Shown piece after piece: positions 46,812 through 58,739 of a stretch of DNA of 64,000 nucleotides. Under the pieces are notes generated by a model, which searched no databases, was not told the origin of the DNA, and was given only the letters and a program-made list of their open reading frames with translations. Position numbers and translations under genes: made by a program. The stretch is from Blasia pusilla. Taxonomy: Eukaryota > Marchantiophyta > Marchantiopsida > Blasiales. Location of the stretch: contig CM114273.1 of the NCBI GenBank assembly GCA_050084515.1, forward strand, positions 8,370,001-8,434,000, written 5' to 3'. The number at the start of each line of letters is the position of its first letter. Position 1 is the first letter of the stretch.

Positions 46812-48900
46812 GCAATGCAAGCCACCCTTACACAATTTGGCCTTCTTGCAAACAGTGGAACTAAGTTCCCCTTCGCTGGCGTAGGCATGTTCAATGTACT
46901 TCAAATCATTCGTATACACAGTGTTGAATGTTAGACCACTGCCATTTGCCAATACTCATAGAAGCTCAGCTCTTGTTAGCAACGTGCATTTCTGACTATT
47001 GGCTAAGTGTGCGTTGGGTGGATCATTGAAGGAAGATTTTACGAAGGTTCTCATACGTTAAGCTCAAGACTCCGAGGATATTTTCCAGGGGCGCTAGCTG
47101 ATCCAGTTTCTTTCAAATTCCCCTCGATCGTTACTACTGTTGTTATTGTCAGAAAACCAGGCCTCATTGTTTCTCAACAATTTCCAATTTTGTTGCTATA
47201 GTGTTGGGTGTTTGAGCAACTCTCTTCTGAGAAGGACAACAACAAAAACAATAATACTTGCATCAAAGTTGGGCAGCATGAACGTACTATTGAAACAAGT
47301 AGCTCCATGTACAAGTTTGCACTGATATGCCAAAGTACACACAAAAGTGCAACATCCATGTAAACTTCTGGCCAATCTTACACAGTTTGGCTGTGTTACT
47401 GGAATTAAGTGCCACTTAGCTAACATAGGTGTCGCGCCCCTACTCTCCTTGAATGTGATTCTTTACCGTTGCGGAAACGTACGTTCAGTAGATCACGATC
47501 TCATCGCCGATCTGCACCCAAACACGCATTCTCGTTAGTCGGGTCCGGGCCAACCAGCGTTCCAACCCATCGAGTTCTCAACTCGGCGTCTCATCAAGCT
47601 CAACCTTCCTTAATTCCTAGTTTCCAAAACATGGCAAGTCCTTCAAGACTTGGAACAGACTTCCTGGTTAGTCCAGGGATCTGAAACGGCACTTGCGCGT
47701 CTAGCGATCCCAACTGTTCAATGGACCTCGTGTGAGCTCTAAATCGAGACCCAAGTAATTGAGTCGTGGGGTGAAATCCAAGAGGGATGTCTAAAATCGC
47801 CTCAATAGACTTGGTGCAGGTTTTCCAACCCAACCCCCAAACTCGCGTTCCGTTCCATGCCCTTGAGCCGCCCCGCGGCGCCCAAAGTGGGGTTCGGGTT
47901 CCAAGCACTCTCGGAGACCTTCCCCCTTACTAGTACTTCTGGGGTTCTCCAATAACCCCCCCCCCTTTGGAAAAGAAGGGTCGGGCCCTTCATTGTGGCC
48001 CTCAACCCGACTCCACTTACGATCAAGGTTGTTTCTCACCCCGCTTATGCGTTTGCAGAGATCTTTAGTGCGTTTGAACCGGCTTTCCATAATCCTTTCG
48101 ACGCACCCTTATTTAATCCAAACGCATCTTGGCGCTAAAATTTATGGCCATAAATACAATCGGAAACTCTCAAACGCTAGTGGTGTTCCAAATCCGGATT
48201 CTTCCTTTGGCAACCCATTTCCTAGACTCAACTTCTTTCAAGTCTCGTTCCGCGTTTGGTCCAGGTTTCTCAGTCGCGACCATAACATCTGAAACGCGAA
48301 TCCTCGCTTGCGTCTCATCTCTTGTCTCTTCTTCGAGACCACTCCAACGCGCAAACCATCTTAGCGTGAGCCCGCTAATGTTCCGATGTTCCGCTTTGGC
48401 ACTCAATTGGTCATGAGGGCCGCGACAATAGGCATGTTCAGCAAGTTCTAAATCATACGTTACACAATGTAGAGGTTAAGCCAGTCCACTTTCTCATAGT
48501 TATAAGACATTCGGCTCCCGCTAGTAACACGCCACCAACATTTTGTACTATTAGCTAAGTGCACATTGAGCTGCACATTGAGCGGACCATTGAAGGAAGA
48601 TCTTGAGAAGGTTCTCATACAATGAGCCCAGATTCGGCGGATGTTTGTCAGGGATTCCAACTGATCCTACTCTTATGAACCTCTCCTCAGTCGTTACTTT
48701 CATTGATGCTATAAAAAACCAAGTTTGATTGTTTCTAGATATTTTTCAGTATTGTTGCTGTACTGTCAGGGGGTTTAAGGAGGCCTCTTTTGACAACAAT
48801 AACAACCTCGACTGTTAATGGATCAAGGTTGGACGGCCTTATCTAATACTGAAAATACGTATCTCCCAATACAAGATTGCAATTTCCATAGATTGTATAA
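46812..48900. repeat. Tandem duplication of about 540 bp, second unit split by a solo LTR
   Basis: Unit one is about 46812-47345. Unit two is about 47349-48900 and is interrupted at 47430-48427. Shared landmarks include TTACACAATTTGG / TTACACAGTTTGG, GGCATGTTCA, CATTGAAGGAAGAT and AAGGTTCTCATAC. The units are diverged and non-coding, with no LTR-type ends seen. Confidence 0.7.
47430..48427 (-). repeat. Solo LTR, 1-kb family, copy 2
   Basis: A 998-bp unit starts TGTCGCGCCCC on the plus strand and ends GGGCCGCGACA. It is flanked by perfect 5-bp duplications ATAGG (47425-47429 and 48428-48432). It is the reverse-complement relative of 36048-37081. It lies inside the second unit of a local tandem duplication, so it inserted after that duplication. 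Confidence 0.87.
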
Positions 48901-49149
48901 AGAAGCCATTTTACAATATAAGCCTGTAAAACACCTGGTTTGTTCAGTTAGGCATTTATCTATTGTGGGTGGAAGAATTTTGAACTGCAACTATGGTAAA
49001 TACCAACTAGATATACCTCAACAACTCATTGGATCACCACACTTGCGTTAGCTTTAATCTCACACTTCACCTAACCTATAATACCCAAAACAGTTGGAAA
49101 TCTATAGGACCGGCAGATTCAATTTGAAATACATGGGCAATATAGCTTA
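48901..49149. other. Short spacer before CACTA end
   Basis: Nothing recognised between the duplicated segment and the CACTA terminus. Confidence 0.35.
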
Positions 49150-49560
49150 CACTAGTACAAAACCCCCTCTGGATGACTTAGAAAAATGACTAGATGTTAC
49201 TCAAATCGGGCATGTATGACTAAGAAATTACTTAACCAGACTCTAGTAATAAAAATTACTCATAGTCGTATAAGTTGTTACTAAAAGCGAGGGTAGTCAT
49301 ATCTGAGTCTCTTTTTTGTTACTCCACCTAGTCATTTTTTATGACTAGGTTAAGTCATAAAAATGACTAGACGAGTCATAAAGAATGAATTTTCTAGTCA
49401 TAAAAAATGACTGGACAAGAAATAAAGAATGACTAGACGAGTCATAAGGAATGACTAGACGATTCATTAAGAATGACTAGACGAGTCATTAATAATCACT
49501 AGGCGAGCCATTAAAAGTGACTACTTAGAGTAATAAATAATGACTTGTATATGTCATTTA
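49150..49560. repeat. CACTA terminal and subterminal repeats
   Basis: A terminal CACTAGTACAAAA is followed by many copies of a short motif of the type ATGACTAGACGAGTCAT, in both orientations and with variants. These resemble the subterminal binding sites of TNPA-type proteins in En/Spm elements. The array runs to about 49560. Confidence 0.75.
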
Positions 49561-50860
49561 CAATCCTATTCACTAACAAACAAATATCCAAATATGGTCT
49601 ATATCAATCATTATATATGACATATTGCTTTATTGGTGACATAAATATGTACATGAAATTGGCATTTTAGTCCATTTAGTATCTATTAATATGAATTACT
49701 CCTTCCTACCTATCCTCCCTACACCTATCACTACTTCTCTAACATCCATGCAATGGAGATGCCATTATGTATCTATTCTACAGTCCTAATGCTACCAACA
49801 TCGTGTGAAAACATATAAGCACATTATTCATGTACCAACCCATCCATGTTGTAGCATCTGATCAGATAAGTTCTTCATAGTAAAAAATACTTATCTATTG
49901 AAAGATAAAGCTAGCAATTGTTTATTACATCCAATTGTGGCCATAAGTCCAAAGCTACAAAGTTTATCCATACATCCTGAAATGGACTATTTTCTTACGT
50001 TAGAAGAATGCCTAGTGAATTATAGTGAATGATGCTCATCAATGGAAGAACACAAAATCTACTTCTTAGTGCAAACTCCCCTTCTGATATTCTGAAAATT
50101 AAGACATGAAAATCCAAGTACATCTCAATTGTCACACTCAAAACTGAAACACAAACATCAAGTTCCTCTACTTATGAGTAAAAACTTACAAGTATTTGGA
50201 GATCGCCACACTCAAGAGGGATGTCAAAGGGAAGGTTTACTAAAAAATTCTACACATAAAGTGAAGGTGCCCCTACTTCTGAGAAGGCATAACAAGATGA
50301 GATGGCCATAACACTACACTATCAATGGCATCTCCAACATAAATCTGCGATGGATTGTCAGCCATATTTGGAAATGGCAATAGATATTTCTTCTTGCAGA
50401 CCTCTCTCAAATGGAGAACAGAATGCCCATCTGGAATGTCACGTCCATGGAAAGTACAACAACCATCATGCAAGCTGCCATAACCTACAACCATAGAGGG
50501 ATTCTCACGTGACATCAACTATTACAACGGAGGCACAACAGATTTCAACATCGACTTGGTAGCCTCTCGGGTCCTCTTTATGAGTGACGCTCTTCTCACC
50601 ACCATTGGCTTTTGCAAAAGATCCAAATGATCCAACTCCATAGGTCAACAACTCACCAACATCCCTGCACTATCCTCATTCTCTTATGAAAATACCGTGG
50701 CTTCCAAATTGCATCTCCACGATGTCCTACCTTGGCATTTGCCTACAACAGCCAAGGCCTCATCTGTGGTCTCTACAATCACAATCAACAAGGAACCTTA
50801 ACTAACCTTTCAAATAGATCCTGATTTTCAACAACTTCAAAGTAAAGTGCACAACATCAC
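49561..50860. other. CACTA internal non-coding DNA
   Basis: No supported frame. Short minus-strand frames (for example 50273-50518) have no recognised domain. Confidence 0.35.
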
Positions 50861-50867
50861 TCTAAAC

Positions 50868-53413
50868 TCACATACCTGAACTCAAAGGGTCACCCACAAA
50901 CACAGTAGCATTAATCTCTTTTGTGCCTCCCTTTTTCTTTGGACCACTTGGTGCAATGCCAAAAATTGTATCTAGTCCTCTTATTTTATGAACACCCTTT
51001 GCAACCTGTGGAAGAACTGGAGGTGAAGGCACAATAGTGACCACCTGGAGAGAGGGTGCACTCTCCCTTGAAGGTGGTCCGGTGATTGGGTGAGGAAAGG
51101 ATACACTCAACGGCAGAGAGGCAAGTGCTCCACTAGGAGCAAGGTCTCAATCACTAAGTCCATGAGGAGAGGATACAACTCTTGGATTTTCCAAACTCTC
51201 CTTGGAACCCCTTATGTCCTCATGGTCCCTTCTCAAGCTCATGGAAATCAATTCCATCTACTTTGTGAAGTTCTCTTGGACGTGCTAGAGGCAAGCATAC
51301 AGACTGTTAAAACAACAGTCTGTATGCTTGCCTCTAGCACGTCCAAGATGCTGGAGAATGCATTCATGCAATAAATTATGTAAGTCATAGACTCAGGCAA
51401 CAACTCCTCCATAGACTTTAATCGGGCAGATATCTCTGTCAGCTCAGATGTTCCTATAGCCTGAAATACAAGACCTGGATCTCAGTCTATATCAACATGC
51501 ATGTACTAGAAATACATTAGATTCAACTCTATTCTAAAGCAACCAGATGCAAATACCTGCTTTGACACTGTACTTGTACCATAACTCCTTTGGTTCTTTG
51601 CCTCCTCATGCACCTACGCCTTAGTAGGGGTTTGCCCCTTCTCTTTTCTCTACAACAGATGTTACACCAACCAAGTTCAGTCTATTAAACACCAATTGCA
51701 AAACTATATGCATGGTGGTAATAGAAATTAAAGATGGGTACTTCAATATTATTCATACCAAGTGCTCTGAAATTGGTGCATTCCCTTTCTTCCTGCACGG
51801 TTTGGATTGGTCACCGCTGCCCGTGCTTTGGACATATACTCACTCTTTGTCTTTGCACTCTTGCTCATGAAGTGTGTAAGTAATCTCCTCTATTGGTTGG
51901 GGTCTACATGAGGTGGTGGGGCCACTTTCTTGCCTCCTCCAACTTCTTTTCATGTATGATGCAATCTAAATCTCTCCGTCTTGAGTATTCGTTGTGCATA
52001 TTCCTCCAAACATGGAACAACCACTCCATTGCCATTGTTTCCAACATACTCCCATTTAGCAGAAATATCACTCAATACCAAATTCCAATCCCCTGAGTGT
52101 TGGTCTAAAAAATTCACAATGGAGATGTCAAGCCATCGCAACACCTCGGCTCTAAAATCTGCATGTCACCTATTCTTTCCTTCTGAAGTTGTGGTGATCC
52201 AACCAAAGTTGTTCACACCCACTCTGCCAACCTTCACCCCCTCGCCTTGCACATTGCTCTCAGTCCCTACGCTTGCCCGCCGCAAGCCTAGAGTTGTATA
52301 GTTTGTTGCACACATGAATATCTTTAGTCAAGACTACATCCCACTTTGCAAATCTTTATGCCTACAAACAGACTCTGTGCATCGATGTCAGGTCATTTAC
52401 TAATTAGTGAAAACATGAGGAAGAAATTGTCCAAATAGGGATGATACTTCTCTATATATATATGACTTGCTATTACATGTACCCTTTGTCATTTGCACTC
52501 CTTGAGTGGGTCCTAGCCCCAACCATTGAGGTTTTCCATACATTCTTGGAGTGCTATTATCGAGTCCATAAAGGTATTGGCTACTTCCAAACCGATCTTG
52601 ACTATTTGGCACCGCATGATAGGGTCCCTCGGTGTAGTTGGAGAATCCACCCTCCATAGAGTCTACACATGACATATATGTCAGTGTAGTAAAGACACAT
52701 CACACAACCTTCCCACCATCATCCTATGATGTATAATGAAAGAGAAATTTGAGATTGCAAATGGATAGATTCGTACTATTCCACCCTTGCCCCGTTGGAC
52801 AATATCCACTATATAACAAACTTGGCTTGGAGTTCTGTGCATAGGGTCCATCTCTACCACCTTGAGACATGCTTGCTTGTCCCTGTCCACTACATTGTAC
52901 ACCCACTTTCTGTTTGAGAGGAATATGAATGTCAAGTACACGCCCGTGTGCAACATCCCTTGCCCAAGTAGCTTGCCCCCCAACTGTCCCTTTCTGCCAA
53001 TGCAATGCAATCCACGAATTAGAGACAATTTCTTTCAAATGCCACTAACCTTGAAACACAATTGTATACACACATCCTATCTAATTGAAATGGAGAAATT
53101 ACCTGCTTCTTCTTTCCCCCAAGAGTTCATGGACAGGGCTCCTTAGGAGTCGGAAGCTCATCTGAGCTTGATCGATCCTCTTCACCAAAGTTTGCAACAA
53201 ACTTTGGATCACAAGTGGGAGATTCTTCACCTCGAGTGTGAGCATCAATGTCATCAGTAGATTCTGCCATCGATAGCAATACCTTTCTAAGCAATCAAGA
53301 GCTCCTCCTTTTCGATCCAAGATGGAGAGGCTCCCTCTTTGCAAGTCGTGGGGCACGTACTTGCTTAGAACAAGCCTCCGCGCTGCACATGAGGACAAGT
53401 TTTTCAAGAACAT
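50868..53413 (-). pseudogene. TNPA-like (transposase_24/PTTA type) gene of the CACTA element
   Basis: The best-matching part is 52144-51740 on the minus strand. It reads EVLRWLDISIVNFLDQHSGDW, then YAQRILKTERFRLHHT and, after a short break, FMSKSAKTKSEYMSKARAAVTNP. This is the KSxxNKxxR/HxxGxKxF-type layout of plant En/Spm accessory transposases. An upstream acidic segment near 53280-53110 (TDDIDAHTRGEESP) and a downstream Pro-rich segment at 50868-51110 may be further exons. A perfect 35-bp foldback lies in it. Exon limits are uncertain and intact coding is not shown. Confidence 0.5.
51274..51348. other. Perfect 35-bp foldback with 5-base loop
   Basis: Bases 51274-51308 and 51314-51348 are exact reverse complements around the loop AAAAC. 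The arm starts TCTTGGACGTGCTAGAGG. No other copy of the arm was noticed. It sits in the TNPA-like region. It could be a real palindromic duplication or a sequencing/assembly snap-back. Confidence 0.9.
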
Positions 53414-53669
53414 GAATTAAGCACAATGCTTCTAAGTCATTCATAAAGGCCCAAACCTGAGTGCTCAATATGTCAAAGCTTACAATTCAACGCCTCTCTG
53501 TTTGAGTTCTTTTGCCAATTCCTTAAGGCGTCTGTTTACGTTAGTCGCGCGGGCCTCCACAATGTCACACATTTCCTACACATTTTCCATCAAAGACCTT
53601 AAAAAACAAACAATCTGCATGTCCCATGAACCCATGTCCAATGACAGAACATACCAAACAAGCATTTCT

Positions 53670-54348
53670 TTAAGAACCCATGGCATCATTAAGTTCCTCT
53701 CCAATCTCAATGTTGCCCTCCCATCTTTCTACCCTCATCAATGGTACATACTCACTATTGACAGTTGTGATAGGTTGAACCGTTCTATTGGGAGCTTCAA
53801 AAGCCCCATGGCCATCTAAATTGAGCTCCAAAGTATTACTTGATACCCTACGATTCCTTGCCTGCTTGTGGCACACTACTTGCCATCTGAGCGATTCCTC
53901 CACGTCTAGGAAGAAAGCATGTTCAACCTGACTAGGGAATACAAAAGGTTGAGACCATTCAGGCTGCATTTGCCTGAAGTTTGCTAGTAAGAATCCATCA
54001 CTATCACGCTTCATTGTAACCCTAGCCTCACGCCAATCTGGTCGCACCCAAGTCCCTTTCATGAGAATGATAGGATTGGATGTGTTCCCGTATCCAATTT
54101 CCATATATCAGTTAGCTCTCCTATGTATCCCATTTGCATCCATCCTCTATCTTGGTGATTGCTCATTTGCTCAAATATAGATATCAAACCTGAATCATAT
54201 ATGACAAAATGATCGTCACTTTGATTTACCACACGGAAGTGGTCTCCATAGGCTTGCATCCTCTTCTAAGCTAACATGGACATTCGAGGTGGAGTAGACA
54301 AAAGGTAGACATCCCGGTCCATATTTGGGTGTAATGCACAATGCTCCC
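53670..54348 (-). pseudogene. CACTA tnp2 C-terminal part (DUF4216-like)
   Basis: Minus-strand frames at 54059-54259 and 53670-54104 fit the C-terminal domain that follows the tnp2 catalytic region in plant CACTA proteins. They read GDHFRVVNQSDDHFVIYDSG, then MKGTWVRPDWREARVTMKRD, GFLLANFRQM, PFVFPSQVEHAFFLD and WQVVCHKQARNRR. The frame changes between the two pieces. The upstream edge abuts E4 at 54349, and a large central part of tnp2 is missing between this piece and 61623. Confidence 0.6.
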
Positions 54349-54862
54349 TATCACGTCTTTTAGGATAGATCGGTGAAATCTAGTAGAACACCTTTGTGAG
54401 TAGTGGAGGACAGGCTCAGTAGGTCGAGGATGACCTGCTAAGGCCCCAAGAAACTTGAGAGAGTTGGTTTCCCCTTCGTTTCGACTCATTTGGAACCATA
54501 TTGAGGAACTTAGTATTTTAGGTAAGTACCATTTTGAGTATTTGATCAAATTTCTATTTTTTGGTAAGTGGCCTTTGACCTCCTACATTAGGTCAAGATC
54601 CAAGGAGGTGACTTGGGAGAATAGGTTACGATGGAGAGAGCTTGGGAGAGGGGAGGGGTATACCTCAAGGAGAGAGAGCTCGAGAGCTCATTCTCTCTTG
54701 TTGAACCTCTTGCCATAAGGCGGCGGAGCTATGGTCCCTTGCCTTTTGAGTGTTATCCAAGCCTCTCATTACGAGAGTGGGTTTGGTTTGACATGAGAGA
54801 GAGTGCACACCTTTGAGAGCTATGGTATGAGATGGTGTAGAGAGAGATTGGATCTTACTTTA
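54349..54862 (+). repeat. E4 5' terminal block L
   Basis: The 514-bp block starts TATCACGTCTTTTAGG (TG mutated to TA) and ends GATCTTACTTTA. The leader CAAAGAGAGAATG follows directly. In E1 and in the solo unit the same end of L is followed by block S (TTGG...), which is absent here. Confidence 0.85.
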
Positions 54863-55731
54863 CAAAGAGAGAATGAGAGAATGAGAGAGTGAGAGAGCTT
54901 CATGGGGGAGCTCACTGGTCACTCGCTGTTTTTTCAGGTTGGGGACTATGTTCCCCATTCAGCGGCTCATGGGAGTGCTCACCAGAGCAAGGGTTGCTTT
55001 GATTGTTCTTTGCATTTGCCGATTTTTCGTGTGGAAGAGTGGCGCGCGGAAGCGCTGCCCCATTTCTGATAGGGATTGATTATGGGGGTGGGTTGCCCCA
55101 TGCCGGTGCTCTTGGGAGCACCATGTAGCTTTCTGATTTGTATTTTTATAGGTTTTACATTTTGTTTGGGAGAAATCAGCGCGGAAGTGCTGCCAAATTT
55201 TGGGCAGGAGATAGAGACATTGGGCTTTCTTTCAGTCCCTGTCAATTTTTACTGGAATGTCCAATTCCAAATATTATTTTTTTTTCGTCGTAGATCGTGA
55301 AGCTGTACACGTTTTGCAACAAATGGTGCACAATTTGGAGTTGCGAGTAAAATGTTATGGTCAATCTTGCAAAACTTCCATTGATATGCGATTTTTAGGG
55401 TTAAATTGTTCAAACCCTAAACCAGCCACCACGCCGGCAGCCGCCGTTGCCATCATAGTCACCATCATCGGTCAATGGTCAACCATCACCATCAATGGTC
55501 CACTTTCCACTGTCGGCCGTTGCCGTTGCCCAGCGTTGCTCAGAGCCACATTCGGCCGTTGTCCACCCTTTGGTTGCCATTGCCGCCATTACGGAGTGGA
55601 GGGTCTTCCACGACGTTCGTTGATTCTCTGACTTGCATCACCACTATGTACTTTGTTTTGGCCACCACCATCATCAAAGTTTTGTCGTCAACCAATGACG
55701 GAAGATGACCTCCGGTTATGGTGTTTGAGTT
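54863..55731 (+). other. E4 5' leader
   Basis: Leader sequence shared in part with E1. It starts with GAGAGAATGA repeats and contains a GTTGGGGACT stretch and a CCATCA-rich patch at 55430-55500. No standard primer-binding site is recognised. Confidence 0.5.
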
Positions 55732-55958
55732 TTGATTTCATGCTGCTATGTTGTGATTGGTAGCCGCTTGACGACGATCGCGTACCGTGCCGTGATGCCC
55801 GTAGCCGCAACGCGCCGCCGATTGCCGCGCCGTGCTACTCGTGGCCGCACTGCACCGTCTCGATCGCGAAGTCGCACTATCATTGTGGAGCAGAGTGTGG
55901 GTTTATCATTGATTGAAGAGGGTATGCCGCCGAGTGCCGCATCCCACCATCGAGGGTC
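55732..55958 (+). other. E4 leader frame similar to one in E1
   Basis: An Arg-rich frame (RRRLPRRATRGRTAPSRSRS, then TIIVEQSVGLSLIEEGMPPSA) precedes gag. E1 encodes SRTRTIIGSRAGIAVEEGMS at 14116-14403 on its coding strand. It may be a small upstream protein or an N-terminal extension of gag put out of frame. No known domain. Confidence 0.4.
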
Positions 55959-56345
55959 ATGCCGTTCTTTCAGGATTTTGAGAAGCGAGGTAGTGGACCT
56001 GAGAGTAGCTCTGGAGGGTTTACCCGGAGTGGTGCGAGGTTTCGAGGGTCTCCACGTGAGATACCACCTCAATCTCCTTTTGTGTCATCTTTAGACGAGG
56101 GGGAGCGTGTAGAGGAGTGTGTTAGTGATCCATCGTACACATTGAGTGGTCCTACTAGTTGGGCGTACGAGATGGACGACCGGGGTAGAGGACCGTGTAG
56201 GTTTTTGGGTGTTGTAGGCACTATAGAGCTACACGACTTCATTGCGGAGTTTAGGAGTTGGTGTGACTCACAGCGGGCTAAGAAATCTAGAGAGTTGAAC
56301 CCGTTTACAGCATGGAACGGTATGTTCCAGCATTTAGAGGGGATA
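55959..56345 (+). pseudogene. E4 gag N-terminal fragment
   Basis: The fragment starts MPFFQDFEKRGSGPESS and carries GGFTRSGARFRGS and the capsid block GTIELHDFIAEFRSWCDSQR. It ends at MFQHLEG, where a deletion joins it to protease C-terminal sequence (GLTRAHVERCPFRIHTS). The zinc knuckles are lost. The uninterrupted frame runs to 56474 across the join. Confidence 0.8.
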
Positions 56346-57022
56346 CCCAGAGGATTGGGCTTGACGAGAGCCCATGTGGAGCGTTGTCCATTCCGGATAC
56401 ATACATCCTTGGGTGGAGCAAGTACCACACACTATATCACCCGACCGGAGGTCGTGGTGAGGATTCGCCTATGACATCCTATAGATGAGTCCGTGGTGTG
56501 AGCCAAGGCGATAGTGACTAATGCAGAGTCCTACAATATATTGGTTGGTGGAGCAGTGTTATATCCGATGAGGTTTTCCCTGGATTATTGGGAGGAGTCA
56601 GCGTCCTACAGACCAAGATGGCAGTCACGTGATGGGCGTCTTAGCTCATTACCCGTTCGATTCACAGGTGCAGTGATCGAGCAACTGCCAAGAGAGATGG
56701 CGACCTTAGCAGCATTTAGCAGTGCCATCACTTGGCCTAGTGATTTGATTGAGGGACATGTCCATGCAGAGGATACTCCCGTTCCTGAAATTTCTATGGA
56801 GAGGAATGTTATGGTAGCCGCATCATTCCTTGGAGGAGAGGTGCCGTTGTGGGGCTTGATTGAGGAGCTTCGACGATTGGCAGATGAGCACGTGCAGACC
56901 GCGTGGAGCGAGGCGTTTGCACTGGAGCGTGACGGTTTTGAGAAACCCGAGGTAGCAAGGAGTGCTACGATGACACCCTGGGATACCACACCCATAGTGT
57001 GGTGTATCTCGGAGGAGGGTTT
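56346..57022 (+). pseudogene. E4 protease C-terminus and linker
   Basis: The DSGA active site is missing through the upstream deletion. NAESYNILVGGAVLYPMRF (protease C-terminal block) is followed by the linker found in E1 and E3: RPRWQSRDGR, FSSAITWPSDLIEGHVHAED and a helical LIEELRRLADEHVQTAWSEAF stretch. The frame runs into a stop at about 57030, while the methyltransferase reads in another register, so a frameshift lies just before motif I. Confidence 0.7.
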
Positions 57023-57025
57023 CCA

Positions 57026-58265
57026 GTGTTAGATCTCTTTGGAGGGATTAGCATCGGGTTAGTTGTTGTTTTGCAGGCAGGAGTGCGCGTACAACAGTAC
57101 CTGTATGTGGAGAGTGATGATGTTGCAAGGCGCGTCTCACTACGACATATGGCGCAGTTACGCCTACGTTTTCCCGACTTATTTTTGCGCCCCCGATGCA
57201 GGGTACCGAGTTCCCTCCGAGGATATTTCGTTCTTTGAGGGGCGCAGGACTTAGACCGGTTAGGCACCATTGATTTGGTCATTGCCGGTTGGCCATGTCA
57301 AGGCCAATCGAGTGCAGGACGAGGTAGCGGGTTGGCTGACACTCGGTCCAGGTTGTTTTGGGAGATGTTGAGGGTCTTACGGAAATTGCAGGAGCACCAG
57401 TCTCATTCTGCAGGCTACATTCTGGAGAATGTACCGATCTAAGAAGACTCCAGGTCACGGGTGGTGACGAGTGCTCATCAAGTGCGTGCCTAGATCGGCC
57501 CAACAGTGTTCTTCGATGCAGCAAGTGTAGGTTCTAGAGCCCATTTCCCGCGTCTATGGTGGACCAACTTGGTGCCCCATGCGGTGTTACGGAGGGCATA
57601 TGCGAGAGTGGAGCGCCCCTCCTATTTGTTAGTGGATTCCATTCTGGATCCAGGTCGTCGCTCACAGGTAGTGAGGCACGATGATCAACCACAGTTGACT
57701 GTGATCAACAAGGTAGGCAAGCCGCGGGCAGCCTTTCCCACGTTTGTGAGTTTTCTCGCTTCCTATGCATACAAGGAGGCCGGTCCTGGCTTGGTTTGGG
57801 ATGACCAGGTTCAGAGGTTGGTGGAGCTCAACGCGGACGAGAGAGAGCGGGCGATGGGATTTCCCACAGGAGTGACGGCAGTACCGTCATTATCAAAGGC
57901 ATCACGACGCCATGTCTTGGGTCAGGCGATGGACCTGAACTGCTTGACATGGATCTTCAGCTTGGGAGTGGCTGAGTAGCGTTGGATGAGATCGCGACAA
58001 ATCACAACGGTTGCATTGGTGAGCCCCATGCCTATCGAGACGGTGTAGGCAGTGGCTGGGGGCGAGACCCAAGGAGATCGACATAACAGGAGAGATCGGG
58101 AGAGACACCCTTGGACTTCTTGGGATATTTTAAAGGTATGCCAGGAGATGATAGCCACAACATCGAGCGTGGTTCCGGGCACAACATGTGGAGGAGATCA
58201 GAGTTCGCACTTGGCTGCAGGAGAGCAGTCGAGTGTCGTTGTTCGAGACAGGGTTGGACCATATA
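57026..58265 (+). pseudogene. E4 C5-cytosine DNA methyltransferase domain
   Basis: Motif I VLDLFGG is at 57026-57046. Motif IV AGWPCQGQSS has PCQ at 57293-57301. LADTRSRLFWEMLRVLRKLQ follows, then motif VI YILENVP (ENV 57425-57433). A GSRAHFPRLWWTNL block comes next, then motif IX NADERERAMGFPTGV and motif X SRRHVLGQAMDLNCL. The IX-X half is an open frame at 57506-57979. Stops occur at TGA before DLDR, at TAA after ENVPI and at TAG where E3 has Trp. Nucleophile and ENV survive, but the chain is broken. The tail to the RT stop matches E1 and E3. Confidence 0.87.
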
Positions 58266-58274
58266 TAGCAACCA
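58266..58274 (+). promoter_or_regulatory. E4 UAG in leaky CAA-CCA context
   Basis: TAG CAA CCA, in frame with the downstream RT (QPPISTPESPIVVTMETWEP). A four-base expansion just upstream (ATAT) puts the methyltransferase tail out of register in this copy, but the motif matches E1 and E3. Confidence 0.55.
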
Positions 58275-58736
58275 CCGATATCCACGCCGGAGAGTCCTAT
58301 CGTAGTCACCATGGAGACTTGGGAGCCTATTCCCAAGTCTAGACGAATAGGCACCATGTGTGGGGATTACCGACCTATCAATCGGCAGACGAAGTCCAAT
58401 AGGTATGCCATGCCCACCCCTGAGGAGATCTTTGAGGCGATTGGTGGCGCAAAGGTCTTCAGTTCATTGGATTTGGGAGGCGGATACCATCAGCTGCCTA
58501 TCAGATGGGAGGACAGGCACAAGACGGCATTTTGGGGCATCGATCCTCACGGGAAGGATTGTTTGTATTATTGGCGGTTCTTACCATTTGGGTTAAAGAA
58601 TGCCCCGGCTGAGTTTCAGAGGGTCATGGATAGAATCTTGGCTGGTCTGGATTTTACTAGGTGTTATGTTGATGACATTGTAGTCTTTAGTGCCATGGTC
58701 GAGGAGCATGAGCGACATCTAGAGGAGGTATTTTGA
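58275..58736 (+). pseudogene. E4 reverse transcriptase, N-terminal part deleted
   Basis: METWEPIPKSR joins directly to MCGDYRPINRQTK, so about 110 residues of RT present in E3 are missing. Remaining landmarks are PTPEEIFEAIG, DLGGGYHQLPIR, FLPFGLKNAPAEFQRVMDRI and the catalytic YVDD at 58665-58676. A TGA ends the frame after HLEEVF. Confidence 0.85.
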
Positions 58737-58739
58737 CAA

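Noticed and set aside
49360-49560. CRISPR-like array from repeated ATGACTAGACGAGTCAT motifs
   Set aside because: The repeats are irregular in spacing and orientation and sit next to a CACTA end, which explains them as subterminal repeats.
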